DNA of 64,000 nucleotides from Rubrobacter aplysinae (GTDB lineage: Bacteria > Actinomycetota > Rubrobacteria > Rubrobacterales > Rubrobacteraceae). Positions 40,978 through 54,371 of this stretch are shown piece after piece; the first letter of the stretch is position 1; each line of letters starts with the position of its first letter. Under the pieces are notes generated by a model. It was given only the letters and a program-made list of their open reading frames with translations, did no database searches and had not been told where the DNA came from. Where the stretch lies: assembly GCF_001029505.1 (NCBI RefSeq), contig NZ_LEKH01000002.1:1-64000 (forward strand), given 5' to 3'. Both the position numbers and the translations under genes were made by a program.

Positions 40978-42363
40978 CTAACCTTCGAGCAGCAGCGACT
41001 CCGGGTCTTCGATGAGCTCTTTGATGCGTACGAGGAAGCTCACGGCTCCGCGGCCGTCCACAACGCGGTGGTCGTAGGAGAGGGCAAGGTACATCATCGG
41101 GCGTATCTCGACCTGCCCGTCCACGGCGACCGGGCGCTCCTGGATCTTGTGCATCCCGAGTATCGCGGACTGGGGCGCGTTCAGGATAGGGGTCGAGATC
41201 AGGGAGCCGAAGATGCCGCCGTTGGTAATGGTGAACGTGCCACCCTGGAGATCCTGGAGCCCGAGCTTGCCGTCCCGGGCCTTCGTTGCGAGGTCCCCGA
41301 TCTCCTGCTCTATCCCGGCGAAGCTCAGGTTATCCGCGTCGCGGACGACCGGGACCACGAGGCCCTCTTCGGTGTTCACCGCCATGCCGATGTCGTAGTA
41401 GTTCTTGTACACGAGCTCGGTGCCCTGGAGCTCGGCGTTGATCTCGGGGAACGACTTGAGCGCCCCGATGGACGCCTTGGTGAAGAAGCTCATGAAGCCG
41501 AGCTTCACTCCGGTGCGCTCCTGGAAATCGTCCTTGCGGCGCTTCCTAAGCTCCATAACCGCCGACATGTCCACCTCGTTGAAGGTGGTGAGCATCGCCG
41601 CGTTCTGCTGCGCCTCCACGAGCCGCTGGGCGATGGTCTGCCGCCGGCGCGAGAGCCTGACGCGCTCCTCAAGGTGAGCCCGGCCATCCTCCGATGGCGC
41701 GGGGGCCGCCGACTGGCCGTCGCCCGAGGGCTGCGTAGAAGCTGGCGCGGACGCCGGAGCCTCCTGGGCAGCCTGCCCGCCACCGGACTGCGACCGGATC
41801 AGGCGCTCCACGTCCTCCTTGGTGATGCGGCCGCCCGTGCCGGAGCCGGAGGTGCTGGCGAGGTCTATCCCGTATTCCTCGGCCAGCTTCCGCACCGCCG
41901 GAGATGCCCTGCCGCTCACCTCCTCTGGCTCGCGGTGGCCGTTGGCCTCGGAGCCCTCCGTCCCGGCCGCACCGGTCTCTCCGGTTGTACCGGCGGTTGC
42001 CGCGGAGGAGCTCTGCTGGCTCTCTTGGGCGCCCTGCTCGGGCTCCCCGGAGCCGCCGGACGATTCGGCTTGTTCGTCTTTTTCGGACTGGGCGTCTCCC
42101 CCGCCGGACTCGCCCGAGGATTGGCCGGAGCCCTCGCCGATGGTACCGAGCGCCTCGCCGACGGTCACCTCGTCACCTTCGGGGTGGGAGATCTTCTCCA
42201 GCACCCCGTCCTCTTCGGCCTCGACCTCGAAGTTGATCTTGTCGGTCTCGAGCTCCACGAGGGTCTCGCCGGCGCTTACCGCCTCGCCCTCCTGTTTCAT
42301 CCACTGCCCGACCGTCGCCTCGGTTACCGACTCCCCGAGCTCCGGTACGTGGATTTCAGGCAC
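40978..42363 (-). CDS. sucB: 2-oxoglutarate dehydrogenase E2, dihydrolipoyl succinyltransferase
   Basis: A 461-residue E2. Lipoyl domain at 1-80 with [17 protein letters not shown], whose lysine is lipoylated; a long Ser/Gly/Gln/Glu linker; the peripheral subunit-binding domain ([20 protein letters not shown]) near residue 155; and the catalytic core ending in [15 protein letters not shown] with the active-site His and Asp. It moves succinyl groups to CoA in the TCA cycle. GTG 42363 follows GAGAGGTGAG. It is the second gene of the sucA-sucB operon. Confidence 0.95.
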   Translation of the reverse strand: MPEIHVPELGESVTEATVGQWMKQEGEAVSAGETLVELETDKINFEVEAEEDGVLEKISHPEGDEVTVGEALGTIGEGSGQSSGESGGGDAQSEKDEQAESSGGSGEPEQGAQESQQSSSAATAGTTGETGAAGTEGSEANGHREPEEVSGRASPAVRKLAEEYGIDLASTSGSGTGGRITKEDVERLIRSQSGGGQAAQEAPASAPASTQPSGDGQSAAPAPSEDGRAHLEERVRLSRRRQTIAQRLVEAQQNAAMLTTFNEVDMSAVMELRKRRKDDFQERTGVKLGFMSFFTKASIGALKSFPEINAELQGTELVYKNYYDIGMAVNTEEGLVVPVVRDADNLSFAGIEQEIGDLATKARDGKLGLQDLQGGTFTITNGGIFGSLISTPILNAPQSAILGMHKIQERPVAVDGQVEIRPMMYLALSYDHRVVDGRGAVSFLVRIKELIEDPESLLLEG

Positions 42364-42457
42364 GTCTCACCTCTCCTTGTATGTAATTTACTCCAGACAC
42401 CCTGCTCTGGAACCCGTCTCGATCTCGTGGCCCGGCCAATGGTACGGCTAACGCGGC

Positions 42458-45340
<2,883 letters not shown>

Positions 45341-45847
45341 ACCGGATCACACCCTCACGTCGCTGTTCTCGTTGTTTTCTCTTTGGTCTTTCTGGTCTTC
45401 TTGAGCACGATGTCGTCTTTGGCATCCTCTGTGAGCCGTGCGGACCGGAAGCGGCTCTTCCGATGACGCTGGGCCGGGTTGCGCCGACGGTCTTCAAGCT
45501 CTTTATGCTCTTCTCCAGGACCCGTAAAACCTCCTGTTCCCCTGCATCATAACGCATATGACGCGGCTCGGGCCAAGCTCCGGCCGGGCCTCATAGAGAC
45601 CGCCCGTAAAGCCCACCGCAAGGCGCTCACAGGGCTCCGCATCCATCCGCCAGCGTCTCGTCGAAACATACTATGTGTACTAATGCGCGGGGGCTCGGCA
45701 TCCCACACGGGCTTTTGCCTCTCTGACCTCTCTAACGGTACCTTACCTCCGGGTTACTCTAGGTTAGTATATGGGCCTTATGGACCCGTCCGGCCGGAGC
45801 CGGGGAGTAACGGAGCTATCACGGAGCGGTTAGAGAGCGGAGGGATT
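45341..45847. other. Long divergent intergenic region between sucA and the PLP enzyme
   Basis: About 500 bases between divergent starts. TAGTAT near 45766 with TTACCT 16 bases upstream could be a promoter for the PLP-enzyme gene. I looked for a SAM-type riboswitch, which would suit a sulfur amino acid gene, and saw no convincing core. An open frame runs through part of the region but has no gene-like composition. Confidence 0.4.
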
Positions 45848-47086
45848 TTGGCACGTTTCGAGACCCGGGCGGTACACGCCGGGGAGCACAGGATCGGGCA
45901 CGCCGCGGACGGCGAGGCCGCAGATGGCGAGGCCGGGGGCCGGGGAGACTTTGCCCCGATCTCGACCCCAATCTACGCCTCGACGACCTTCTCTCACCAC
46001 GACATGGAGCAGACCGACCGCATACTCGGCGGCGAGGAGGCGGGCTATAGCTACGCCCGCTACGACAACCCGACGGTCGCCGCCCTGGAAGAGGCGCTCC
46101 GCACCCTGGAAGATCCGGAAGAGGAGCGCGAGACCGCCGCCTTCGCGTTCTCCTCCGGGATGGCGGCGATGCACACCGCCCTGACCGCCGCCGAGGTCGG
46201 CTCCGGGGCGACGGTGCTCGCCGCCGAGCAGCTCTACGGCTCGACCGCCACCCTCCTCTTGCAGATATTCGGGGCCTCGGGCGTGGATACGAAGTTCGTG
46301 GACGTCTACGACGTGGAGGCCGTGGAGAGAGCGGTCGCCGAGCACTCCCCGCGCGCGCTGGTTATAGAGTCCATCTCGAACCCGCTGCTGCGCGTCGCCG
46401 ACGTGCCGCGGCTGGCGGAGGCGGCCCACGCAGGCGGGGCGGCCCTGATCGTGGACAACACCTTCGGCACGCCGTACCTGCAGCGGCCGCTCGCGCTCGG
46501 CGCGGACATCGTGGTCCACTCGGCCACCAAGTACCTCGCCGGGCACGGGGACGTCTCCGCCGGGGCGGCGGCCGCCGTGCCCCCGTACGCGGGGGCCGTG
46601 GAAGGGGTCCGCAAGCTCACCGGCGGCATCCTCGGGCCGTTCGAGGCGTGGCTCACCCTGCGCGGCATGAAGACTCTGCCCCTGCGCATGCAGCGCCAGT
46701 GCGAGAACGCGCGGGAGATCTCGAACCGTCTCACGGCGGTGCCCGGTATCGTCCGGGTCAATCACCCCGCGCTCAAAGGCCACCCGGACGCGGAGCTTGC
46801 GCCGGAGATGCTCTCCGACACCGGCGGCCTCCTTTCGTTCGAGCTGGAGGGTGGCCGGGAGGCCGCGTTCCGCTTCCTGAACGCGCTACAGCTCTGCGTC
46901 CGCGCCCCGAGCCTCGGGGACGTGTACACCCTGATCACACACCCGGCCACCTCCTCCCACCGCGAGCTGCCCGCCTCCCGCCGCGAGCGCCTCGGGGTGA
47001 AGGAGGGCCTCATAAGGGTCTCCGCCGGCATCGAGCACCCCGGGGACATCGCCGAGGACATAGAGCAGGCGTTACAAAAAGTATAG
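45848..47086 (+). CDS. Cys/Met-metabolism PLP enzyme (cystathionine gamma-synthase / methionine gamma-lyase type)
   Basis: A 412-residue fold-type I PLP enzyme from TTG 45848, chosen because GGAGG ends 4-5 bases upstream and the conserved ETRAVHAGE begins just after it. Features: TPIYASTTF, YSYARYDNPT, FSSGMAAMHTAL, VIESISNPLLRVADV, IVDNTFGTPYLQRPL, and SATKYLAGHGD with the PLP lysine. These enzymes make or break cystathionine, homocysteine or methionine C-S bonds; motifs alone do not separate them. A short Ala/Asp/Gly repeat (AADGEAADGEAGG) near residue 19 is an insertion. Confidence 0.9.
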   Translation: MARFETRAVHAGEHRIGHAADGEAADGEAGGRGDFAPISTPIYASTTFSHHDMEQTDRILGGEEAGYSYARYDNPTVAALEEALRTLEDPEEERETAAFAFSSGMAAMHTALTAAEVGSGATVLAAEQLYGSTATLLLQIFGASGVDTKFVDVYDVEAVERAVAEHSPRALVIESISNPLLRVADVPRLAEAAHAGGAALIVDNTFGTPYLQRPLALGADIVVHSATKYLAGHGDVSAGAAAAVPPYAGAVEGVRKLTGGILGPFEAWLTLRGMKTLPLRMQRQCENAREISNRLTAVPGIVRVNHPALKGHPDAELAPEMLSDTGGLLSFELEGGREAAFRFLNALQLCVRAPSLGDVYTLITHPATSSHRELPASRRERLGVKEGLIRVSAGIEHPGDIAEDIEQALQKV

Positions 47087-47174
47087 CGGCGAGTCGGCAA
47101 CCGGCGGAGCAACGTCCACGGCGGTGATCCCTCACCCGTTGGCTCCGGACGGCGGGTAGTAGAATCCCACTGGT

Positions 47175-48269
47175 ATGAAATACGCAACGGCCAGACCCGG
47201 CGGACGCCCGGCGAGAGCGGGAATTTCCGCGATTCTCGGAGGTTTCCTGGCGGCCCTGATCCTGTATTCGCTCGCGCTGGCTTTCGGCGTGACGGACGAA
47301 GCATACGCCCAGGACGGCGGCGCGGATGAGGTCTACGTCGCGGACATATCCCAGACCACGGGGCGCGGGGACCAGCTCACCGGAGACAGCGTGGACTATC
47401 TGGAGCGTGTGATCTCCGACGCCCAGGATGCGGACGCCGCCGTCGCCGTGGAGCTAAACACCCTCGGCGGCCGGGTAGATCTTACAGAGGAGATGGTGAA
47501 CGCCATGAGCGGCGCGGAGGATACGCCGGTCTTCGTCTACGTGCCGCCGAACGCGCGGGCGGTCAGCGCCGGAACCTTCCTCCTCATGGCGTCGGACGTG
47601 GCGGCTATGGGCCCCCAGAGCCGTACCGGCTCGGCCACCCCGATCCGCTCGACCGGCGCGGACATAACCGGGGACCTCGGCAAGAAGACCACCAACGACG
47701 CGGTCTCCCTCATAACGGGCCTCGCCTCGGCCCACGACCGCAACGAGGAGTGGGCAGAGAAGGCGGTGCGCGAGGCGGCCTCGGTCAACTCCGAGGAGGC
47801 GCTGGACATGAACATCGTCGAGTACGTCGAGCCGGGTCTACGGGGGGTACTGGAAGCCGCCGACGGCGAGACGGTCGAGCCGAAGGGGATCACGCTGGAC
47901 ACCGCCGACGCCGAGATCGTGCAGCAGTCCCTGACCTTCTCGGAGCGCTTCGGATTCTCGAAGTGGTTCGTCATCGTGCCGGGGGTGCTGGGGGTTCTGG
48001 GGCTCGTCGGCACGGTGTACGCGGCGGTGCGCTCCAGCCGCCAGAAGGTCACGGTCGGGACGGAGAGCATGATCGGGGAGATCGGGGACGTCCGCTCGCC
48101 GGTCGCCCCCGGCTCGCCCGGCATCGTCTTCGTCCACGGTGAACGCTGGAAGGCGTTTACGGAGAGCAAGGACTCGCCGCCGCTGCAGGTCGGCGCGGAG
48201 GCCGAGATCGTCGAGTTTCGGCGGGGCGGTATCGCCGTCCGGGGCTCAGACGAGTCAGCCTCCGGCTAG
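47175..48269 (+). CDS. NfeD-type membrane serine protease (ClpP-like)
   Basis: A 364-residue protein. An N-terminal membrane segment (ILGGFLAALILYSLALAFG) leads to a ClpP/SppA-like domain: VYVADISQTTGRGD, AVELNTLGGRVDLTEEMV, and ARAVSAGTFLLMASD with the catalytic serine near residue 132. A second membrane segment (WFVIVPGVLGVLGLVGTVYAA) is followed by an NfeD OB-fold (VGTESMIGEIGDVRSP, VFVHGERWKA). Long NfeD proteins usually have four to five helices in the middle; here there seems to be only one. They act in membrane protein turnover, often with stomatin partners; none is seen nearby. Confidence 0.85.
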   Translation: MKYATARPGGRPARAGISAILGGFLAALILYSLALAFGVTDEAYAQDGGADEVYVADISQTTGRGDQLTGDSVDYLERVISDAQDADAAVAVELNTLGGRVDLTEEMVNAMSGAEDTPVFVYVPPNARAVSAGTFLLMASDVAAMGPQSRTGSATPIRSTGADITGDLGKKTTNDAVSLITGLASAHDRNEEWAEKAVREAASVNSEEALDMNIVEYVEPGLRGVLEAADGETVEPKGITLDTADAEIVQQSLTFSERFGFSKWFVIVPGVLGVLGLVGTVYAAVRSSRQKVTVGTESMIGEIGDVRSPVAPGSPGIVFVHGERWKAFTESKDSPPLQVGAEAEIVEFRRGGIAVRGSDESASG

Positions 48270-48330
48270 GCGCGAACCCGGGCGCGAACGCCGGCCTATT
48301 CCCCCTGCTCCCCTACTCTCCTTCCACGCC

Positions 48331-49221
48331 TCAGGTGTCCTGCGTGTCGTCCACCTCGCGGTATACCTCGGCGTTTATCTCCGCACCGAACAACACCACC
48401 GCCGCCGAGATAAAGAAGTAGAGCAACAGGATTATCACGGCCGCTATAGAGCCGTAGGTCGCGCTGTAGCTGGAGAAGTTGCTCACGTAGAACGAGAACC
48501 CCAGAGAGGCCGCTATCCACACGAGCACGGCTACTATCGCGCCGGGGGTTATGAGCCTAAACGGGTGGTCGAAGTACGGGAACAGGCCGTACACGAGGGC
48601 GAGTATCGTGATGATCAGGACCACCGCCAACGGTATGCGCGCCCAGGTCCACAGGGTGACGAGCGTGCCGCCGCCGAAGCCTATCTGCTGAGAGACCCAC
48701 TGCACCGCCGAGCCGCCGACGAGTATCAGGCCGACCGCGGCTATTATCATCACCGCGAGCAGCAGGGTGTACAGGAGCGAGAGCGGAAACTTCTTCCACG
48801 CCGGCCGCTCGGCCTCCACGTCGTAGGCGACGTTCATCGCGTGCATCGTCATCCTGACCGCCGAAGACGCGGACCACAGCGCGATTATGGCCCCGAAGGA
48901 GAGGACACTGCCCGCGGCCTGACTCCTGACCTGGCTTACTATGCCCTCGATCAGGCTGAAAGCCGTGCCCGGCATCACGGTTTCGGCCTGCTGGAGCAAG
49001 GTGTCGAAGAGCCCGGGTATCCTCAACATCCCCAAGAGCGACAACAAGAAGATGATAAACGGGAACAACGAGAAGAACACCTGATACGCGACGGCCGCCG
49101 CGTAGGTAAGCATGTCGTCCGCGCTGAACTCCTTCACGGAGCGCACGAGAACGTGCCACGCCGACCTGCTCTTCGGCTTTTCCGAAACGTTGGTGCCACT
49201 CGTGCTGTCCGCAGTGCTCAT
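48331..49221 (-). CDS. YihY/BrkB-family membrane protein
   Basis: A 296-residue membrane protein with six hydrophobic segments and the family pattern: a short basic N-terminus, DMLTYAAAVAYQVFFSLFPFII, FGAIIALWSASSAVRMTMHAMN, and FYVSNFSSYSATYGSIAAVIILLLYF with an acidic end (GAEINAEVYREVD). Formerly called ribonuclease BN, the family is now viewed as inner membrane proteins of unclear function. A 10-base tandem repeat (ATCTCTCTAC) lies upstream at 49252-49280. Confidence 0.93.
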   Translation of the reverse strand: MSTADSTSGTNVSEKPKSRSAWHVLVRSVKEFSADDMLTYAAAVAYQVFFSLFPFIIFLLSLLGMLRIPGLFDTLLQQAETVMPGTAFSLIEGIVSQVRSQAAGSVLSFGAIIALWSASSAVRMTMHAMNVAYDVEAERPAWKKFPLSLLYTLLLAVMIIAAVGLILVGGSAVQWVSQQIGFGGGTLVTLWTWARIPLAVVLIITILALVYGLFPYFDHPFRLITPGAIVAVLVWIAASLGFSFYVSNFSSYSATYGSIAAVIILLLYFFISAAVVLFGAEINAEVYREVDDTQDT

Positions 49222-49466
49222 GTGTTATGCCACCCCACTCCCCGTCTTTTGTATCTCTCTACATCTCTCTACATCTCTGCGCTCCGCGCCATTATGACCT
49301 TATGGCTTTCCGGCGCCTCTCGTCCGGCGGGCTCGGCCGGAGGGCTTTCCCGCGGTTTCCTCGCGGCGAGGCACCGCCATTACATCTTTGATCGCAACTC
49401 TCCCATCCCTACCTCTTAAGCTCCCGGATAAAACCTCTCCCGGCGAAAGAGAGGCCGGATAGCACG

Positions 49467-50336
49467 CTATGGCGTGATGGTCCGGCCTCCGCTGCGTCCG
49501 GCTAACCGATGATAGACGAGACCGTAGTAAAAGTCCCCGGTCGCAGCCTGGCGCTCCAGGGTCTCCTCCCACTCGGCGCGCTCCTCGGGGGTGATGCGCC
49601 CGTCGTGCAGAGCGGCGTCGGCGAGCCCGGCCACTAGGCCCCGGGTGTAGGGCAGATACTCCTCGTCGGTCCACAGAAACGACCTGCGGGGGATGAGCGT
49701 AAGCCCGGCGTCCCGCAAGAGCGGCCGCAGGCCGAGGGCCATCGTCGTGTCGAGGTCGCGGGCGTCCTTGGCGTAGATCCGTTGGAAGAGGTCGTGACGC
49801 GGGAAGCTCACCGAGTCGCTGCTGAGATCCTGCTCGACGAACGCCAGTACCCCGCCCGGAGCCAGCCGCGAAGCGAGGTCGTGCACGAGCGCGGCGGTCT
49901 GCGTATCGTCCAGGTACGGCACCAGCACCGAGGAGAGGATCAGGCCAAAAGGCCCGTCCCCCTCGAACGGGAACTCCCCCGGCACGGTCGCGTCCCACCT
50001 CCCGAGGCGCAGGTTCTCCAGGTCTCCGGCCCGCTCTGTGGTGTACGCGGCGTAGGAGAGCATCCCGGCGCTCTTGTCCGCGGCGTACACCGCCGAGCCC
50101 GGCAGCCGGCGGGCGACGCGGCGCGAGAGGGCGGCGGTGCCGCAGCCAACCTCCAGCACCCGCTCCGGCGCGGGCTCGAGAAGCGGCGCGACCAACTCCT
50201 CGAACAACGCCGCCGAGGCCGGGGCCTCGGCGCGGTCCTCCATGCGGCGCGCGGCGGCGAGAGCCTCGCCGCTAACGTCGAGATCCCGATAGTCCGGGAT
50301 GCCCGCTATACCGCGCCGGGGGTCTCCGCTTTTCAC
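49467..50336 (-). CDS. SAM-dependent methyltransferase (class I)
   Basis: A 289-residue protein from GTG 50336 (TGAGGAG upstream). The SAM-binding core starts with RVLEVGCGTAALSRRVA (motif I) near residue 60, an acidic residue after strand 2 (VYAADKSAGML), motif II/III GPFGLILSSVLVPYL and LAPGGVLAFVEQDL. The C-terminal part is helical. The substrate is unknown; the core is of the UbiE/Methyltransf_25 type. Confidence 0.9.
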   Translation of the reverse strand: MKSGDPRRGIAGIPDYRDLDVSGEALAAARRMEDRAEAPASAALFEELVAPLLEPAPERVLEVGCGTAALSRRVARRLPGSAVYAADKSAGMLSYAAYTTERAGDLENLRLGRWDATVPGEFPFEGDGPFGLILSSVLVPYLDDTQTAALVHDLASRLAPGGVLAFVEQDLSSDSVSFPRHDLFQRIYAKDARDLDTTMALGLRPLLRDAGLTLIPRRSFLWTDEEYLPYTRGLVAGLADAALHDGRITPEERAEWEETLERQAATGDFYYGLVYHRLAGRSGGRTITP

Positions 50337-50401
50337 GAACTCCTCACGGGCTCTCCACGCTCCCGGTGGAAGCCTTTACCTCTGGGGCTCGCCGGATGCT
50401 G

Positions 50402-52456
50402 CTAGATCTCGTCGAGCTGGCGGGCGAGCTCTTCCGGCTCGGTGGTCGGGCTCTGGCAGACGTAGCCCTCGCACACGTAGACGGTGGCCCTACCGTCCCG
50501 CGTCTCACGCCCGGCGAGCAGCGGCACCAGGGCCGGGGCCTCGTCGTCCTCCGGCGCGCATCCGGCCACCACGGAGTTCGGCAGGTAGCGTCCGTACACG
50601 ACGTCCGCGAGCGCCCGGGTCTCACCGGCATCCGGCTCGCCCACCAGCGCCACCTCGGCCGTGCGCGAGACGGAGAAGTCCAGGGCGCAGAGCAGGCGTC
50701 CGAAGCCCGCCGGCACCTTCTCCATGCCGCCGGCGAGGTCCGAGAGCACCCGTTCGGAGACCTCACGGTAGTCGTCCCGGTCCAGCAGCAGTGACAGCCG
50801 CAGCAGCGTCTCCGTGGCCAGCGAGTTGCCGGAGGGCGCGGCGGTGTCGTACAGGTCCCGGGGACGGGTGAGGAGCTCCTCGTGATCCACCGGCGTGTCG
50901 TAGAACGCGCCGCGCCCGGCGTCCCAGAAAAGCTTCAGCATCCGGTCCGCGAGATCCCGGGCCGCGGCCAGCCACCGCAGCTCGGAGGTAGCCTCATACA
51001 GCGCCGCGAGGCCGTCCGCGACGGCGGCGTAGTCCTCGAGGTAGGCGTCTATCCGGGCCTCGCCATCCTTGTAGGAGCGGCGCAGCCTGCCGTCGTCCAT
51101 CATCTTCTGCAGCAGGAATTCTCCGAGCTCCGTGGCGGCCCGCCGATATCGCTCCTCGCCCGTAACCCCGGCGGCCAGCGCCAGCGCCCGCAGGGCGAGG
51201 CCATTCCAGGAGGCCAGCACCTTCTCGTCGCGGGCCGGGCGTACCCGCTCCCCCCGCTCTGAAAGCAGCGTGCCCCTTATGCTGGAGATACGCTCCTCTA
51301 GCTCGGCCGGATCCAACCCAAGCTCGGCGGCGACGGCCTCGGCCGACCGCTGGAGGTAGAGTATGTTCTTGCCCTCGAAGTTGCCCCTTTCGGAGACGCC
51401 CCAGTAAGTAGCGGCGACACGGGCGTCCTCCGCGCCGAGCGCCTCCTGCAGCTCCTGCGGCGTCCACACGTAGAACTTGCCTTCCACGCCCTCGGAGTCG
51501 GCGTCCTCGGCGGAGTAGAGGCCGCCCTCGGGGGAGCGCATGTCGCGCAGGAGGTAGTCCAGGGTCTCGGTGGCGGTGCGGCGGTACGGCTCTTTTCCGG
51601 TCGCCTGGTAGGCCTCCAGGTATAGCCGGGCGAGCAGGGCGTTGTCGTAGAGCATCTTCTCGAAGTGGGGCACGAGCCACTGCGCGTCGGTGGAGTAGCG
51701 GGCGAAGCCGCCGCCGAGCTGATCGTAGATGCCGCCGCGAGACATGGCAGTAAGCGTGGTCTCTACCGCCCTTAGCGCGTCCTCGTCACCGGTGCGCCGG
51801 TGGTGGCGGAGCAGCACCTCGAGGTTCATCGGCTGCGGAAACTTGGGCGCGCCGCCGAAGCCGCCGAGCTTGAGGTCGGCCTCGGACAGGAGGCTCTTTG
51901 CGGCGCTCTCGAAGAGCCGCTCCCCGCTCTCGTCGGCCTCGGGCATCGCGGCCTCGGCGGCGGAGCGCAGGAAGTCGCGAACCTGGCCTGCGCTGGCGTC
52001 CACCTCGTCGCGGCGGGTCTCGTAGGCGCTCGCGATGGACTGCAAGAGCTGCGTAAAGGCCGGCATGTTGCCGTACTGGCGCGGCGGGAAGTAGGTGCCG
52101 CCGTAGAACGGCGTGCCGTCCGGGGTGAGAAAGACGGTCATCGGCCAGCCGCCGCTGCGGGTAAGGGCCTGGACGGCCTGCATGTACAGCGAGTCTATGT
52201 CCGGGCGCTCCTCGCGGTCCACCTTGACGTTTACGAAGTGCTCGTTCATCAGGGCGGCGGTCGCCTCGTCCTCGAAGGACTCCCGCTCCATGACGTGGCA
52301 CCAGTGGCAGGCCGAGTATCCGACGGAGAGCAGGATTGGCTTATCCTCGTCGCGCGCGCGGGCGAGCGCCTCCTCACCCCACGGGTACCAGTCCACCGGG
52401 TTGTCCGCGTGCTGCAGGAGATAGGGGCTCGTCTCCCGCGCCAGCCGGTTCGCCAT
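50402..52456 (-). CDS. Thioredoxin-like DUF255 protein (YyaL/spermatogenesis-associated 20 family)
   Basis: A 684-residue protein. It opens with the family signature ([20 protein letters not shown]), then a thioredoxin-like domain with [16 protein letters not shown] in which CHWC replaces the usual CxxC, then an (alpha/alpha)6-barrel region like N-acylglucosamine epimerases ([45 protein letters not shown]). Length is normal. The family is widespread from bacteria to mammals; its reaction is not established. Confidence 0.94.
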   Translation of the reverse strand: MANRLARETSPYLLQHADNPVDWYPWGEEALARARDEDKPILLSVGYSACHWCHVMERESFEDEATAALMNEHFVNVKVDREERPDIDSLYMQAVQALTRSGGWPMTVFLTPDGTPFYGGTYFPPRQYGNMPAFTQLLQSIASAYETRRDEVDASAGQVRDFLRSAAEAAMPEADESGERLFESAAKSLLSEADLKLGGFGGAPKFPQPMNLEVLLRHHRRTGDEDALRAVETTLTAMSRGGIYDQLGGGFARYSTDAQWLVPHFEKMLYDNALLARLYLEAYQATGKEPYRRTATETLDYLLRDMRSPEGGLYSAEDADSEGVEGKFYVWTPQELQEALGAEDARVAATYWGVSERGNFEGKNILYLQRSAEAVAAELGLDPAELEERISSIRGTLLSERGERVRPARDEKVLASWNGLALRALALAAGVTGEERYRRAATELGEFLLQKMMDDGRLRRSYKDGEARIDAYLEDYAAVADGLAALYEATSELRWLAAARDLADRMLKLFWDAGRGAFYDTPVDHEELLTRPRDLYDTAAPSGNSLATETLLRLSLLLDRDDYREVSERVLSDLAGGMEKVPAGFGRLLCALDFSVSRTAEVALVGEPDAGETRALADVVYGRYLPNSVVAGCAPEDDEAPALVPLLAGRETRDGRATVYVCEGYVCQSPTTEPEELARQLDEI

Positions 52457-52520
52457 GACCAGGAAACCTCCGTGTAAGGGTTAATGTCCTCTTAGCGTCT
52501 CCGGGTCAACGTACCACACG

Positions 52521-52552
52521 GGCCCTCCGGTGAAACGGCCCTCCGGTGAAAC
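52521..52552. repeat. Tandem duplication of a 16-base unit
   Basis: GGCCCTCCGGTGAAAC occurs twice in direct succession upstream of the DUF255 gene start, between divergent genes. No function is apparent; it may be a recent slippage duplication. Confidence 0.7.
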
Positions 52553-52679
52553 GGGCAAAGAGAGGCGAAAGAGCCGTGTAAGAGACGTATACTGGTTTCC
52601 GTGGCCCCGGGCGGCGGGTAACCCTCCGCCCGTACACACGACGTTATACACCGTATACGCGAGCTAGCGGAGGTAAGAA

Positions 52680-53048
52680 GTGACGGAGAACGGCGCGACG
52701 ACCGGCAGGATAGAGTCCACGATCTCGGCCCTCAAAGAGGGCGCGATGCAGGTGGCGCTGGACAAGGCGCGCGGGGAGGTCGCAGGGTGGCGGCAGACGC
52801 TCCAGGACTCCGGCGAGCAGCAGCTGATCCCCATCTCGGACAACCTGGCCGCGCTCGAGACCCAGCTCTCGATGGACCCGCTCGACGGCCCGGCGATCGG
52901 GCGCATGATGCGGACCCTGGCCGGGCAGACCCGCGAGGTGGCCTCCGGCGACCTCGCCGGCGCCGGCGCCGGTAACGTCCCCGACAGGCTCGAAAGCCTC
53001 GCCGGGCTCCTGGACCGTGAGGGATCCTCCATCTCAGACGCCGGCTAA
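52680..53048 (+). CDS. Small helical protein, unknown
   Basis: A 122-residue protein from GTG 52680 with GGAGGT 5-7 bases upstream. The sequence is helical (ESTISALKEGAMQVALDKAR, SDNLAALETQL, RMMRTLAGQTREVASG) with no cysteine, signal peptide or membrane segment. It looks like a compact soluble helical bundle. No family is recognised. Confidence 0.7.
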   Translation: MTENGATTGRIESTISALKEGAMQVALDKARGEVAGWRQTLQDSGEQQLIPISDNLAALETQLSMDPLDGPAIGRMMRTLAGQTREVASGDLAGAGAGNVPDRLESLAGLLDREGSSISDAG

Positions 53049-53210
53049 CCGGCCGCTGGGGCCGTGTCCCCTCCACGCGTCGTATAGGCCGGAGTTTGCC
53101 GGAATCCGGGCGACACGGGGTGCGGCCTCTGGTATCTTTGGCCCTTAGAGGTCGTCCGGAACGGCCACCCTGTGAGACCTATAGAGACCTATAAAAAGAG
53201 AGGAGTAAGC

Positions 53211-54254
53211 ATGGAAGCGAAGGACGTGAGCCGGCTAGAAGGCACGGCCCGGGAGATGGTCGCGCCCAGGAAGGGCATACTCGCCGCCGACGAGAGCTAC
53301 GGCACCATAAACAAGCGGTTCACCGCCGTCGGCATCGAGGACTCCGAGGACAACCGCCGGGCGTACCGCGAGATGCTGTTTACCGCAGACGGCGTCGGGA
53401 ATTACCTGTCGGGTGTGATCATGTTCGACGAGACCATTCGTCAGAAGTCCTCCGACGGTCGCCCGTTTGCGAAGGTCCTGGAGGAGCAGGGCGTCCTGCC
53501 CGGCATCAAGGTGGATCAGGGCGCGAAGGACATGGCTCTCTCCCCCGGTGAGAAGCTGACCGAGGGTCTGGACGGGCTGCGCGAGCGCCTGGCCGAGTAC
53601 GTCGATATGGGCGCCCGCTTCACCAAGTGGCGCGCCGTCATCACCATAGACGACGGCATCCCCACCCGGCGCTGCATAGACGCCAACGCCCACGTCCTGG
53701 CCCGCTACGCCGCGCTCGTGCAGGAGGCCGGGATGGTCCCCATAGTGGAGCCCGAGGTGCTGATAGACGGCACCCACTCCATAGACGACTGCTACGAGGC
53801 AACCCTCGCCACGCTCCACTCGACCTTCGACGAGATCCACAAGCAGAACGTCGAGCCGCGTGGCCTGATCCTCAAGCCGAACATGGTGATCTCGGGCAAG
53901 GACGCCTCTAACCGCGCCGACGTGGACACCGTGGCCCGCTACACGCTGGAGTGCCTCTTGCGCACGGTGCCGGCGGCGGTGCCGGGCATCGCGTTCCTCT
54001 CGGGCGGACAGTCCGACCGCGAGGCGACGGCGCACCTCGACTCGATGAACCGTCAGGCGGCGGAGATGGGCGGCCTGCCGTGGGAGGTTACCTTCTCCTA
54101 CGCCCGCGCCCTGCAGGACCTGCCGATGCGGACCTGGAAGGGCGACGACTCGAACGCCTCCGAGGCCCAGCGTATCTTCCTGCACCGGGCGAAGATGAAC
54201 AGCCTCGCCCACGCCGGAGAGTACGACGAGAACCTGGAAGAGAGCGCCGCGTAG
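53211..54254 (+). CDS. Fructose-bisphosphate aldolase, class I
   Basis: A 347-residue class I (Schiff-base) aldolase of the animal/plant-like type. GKGILAADESYGTINKRF-like start (residues about 20-35), KVDQGAKDM, FTKWRAVITI, VPIVEPEVLIDG, GLILKPNMVISG with the Schiff-base lysine near residue 222, and FLSGGQSDREATAHLD. It splits fructose 1,6-bisphosphate in glycolysis or runs in reverse in gluconeogenesis. ATG 53211 follows AGAGGAG by 6 bases. A strong terminator follows at 54314. Confidence 0.96.
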   Translation: MEAKDVSRLEGTAREMVAPRKGILAADESYGTINKRFTAVGIEDSEDNRRAYREMLFTADGVGNYLSGVIMFDETIRQKSSDGRPFAKVLEEQGVLPGIKVDQGAKDMALSPGEKLTEGLDGLRERLAEYVDMGARFTKWRAVITIDDGIPTRRCIDANAHVLARYAALVQEAGMVPIVEPEVLIDGTHSIDDCYEATLATLHSTFDEIHKQNVEPRGLILKPNMVISGKDASNRADVDTVARYTLECLLRTVPAAVPGIAFLSGGQSDREATAHLDSMNRQAAEMGGLPWEVTFSYARALQDLPMRTWKGDDSNASEAQRIFLHRAKMNSLAHAGEYDENLEESAA

Positions 54255-54313
54255 GGCAACGTAGGACGGGCTACGCGGGGTAAATGCTCCCGGCGCAGCC
54301 GGGTTGAATCCGG

Positions 54314-54347
54314 GTTAAAGGGGCGGCCTTCCGGCCGCCCCTTTAAC
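54314..54347. terminator. Bidirectional terminator
   Basis: GTTAAAGGGGCGGCC (54314-54328) and GGCCGCCCCTTTAAC (54333-54347) form a perfect 15-base stem with a TTCC loop, giving A- and T-rich flanks on both strands. It lies between the convergent aldolase and STAS genes. Confidence 0.85.
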
Positions 54348-54371
54348 GTCCGCGGTAGGCGGGGTCTCCGC

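Noticed and set aside
45341-45847. Possible SAM riboswitch upstream of the Cys/Met-metabolism enzyme
   Set aside because: No conserved SAM-I, SAM-II or SAM-IV core was found by eye; a covariance search would be needed to be sure.
49252-49280. Tandem 10-base repeat upstream of the BrkB-family gene
   Set aside because: Only about two and a half copies; too short to be more than slippage, and no regulatory context.
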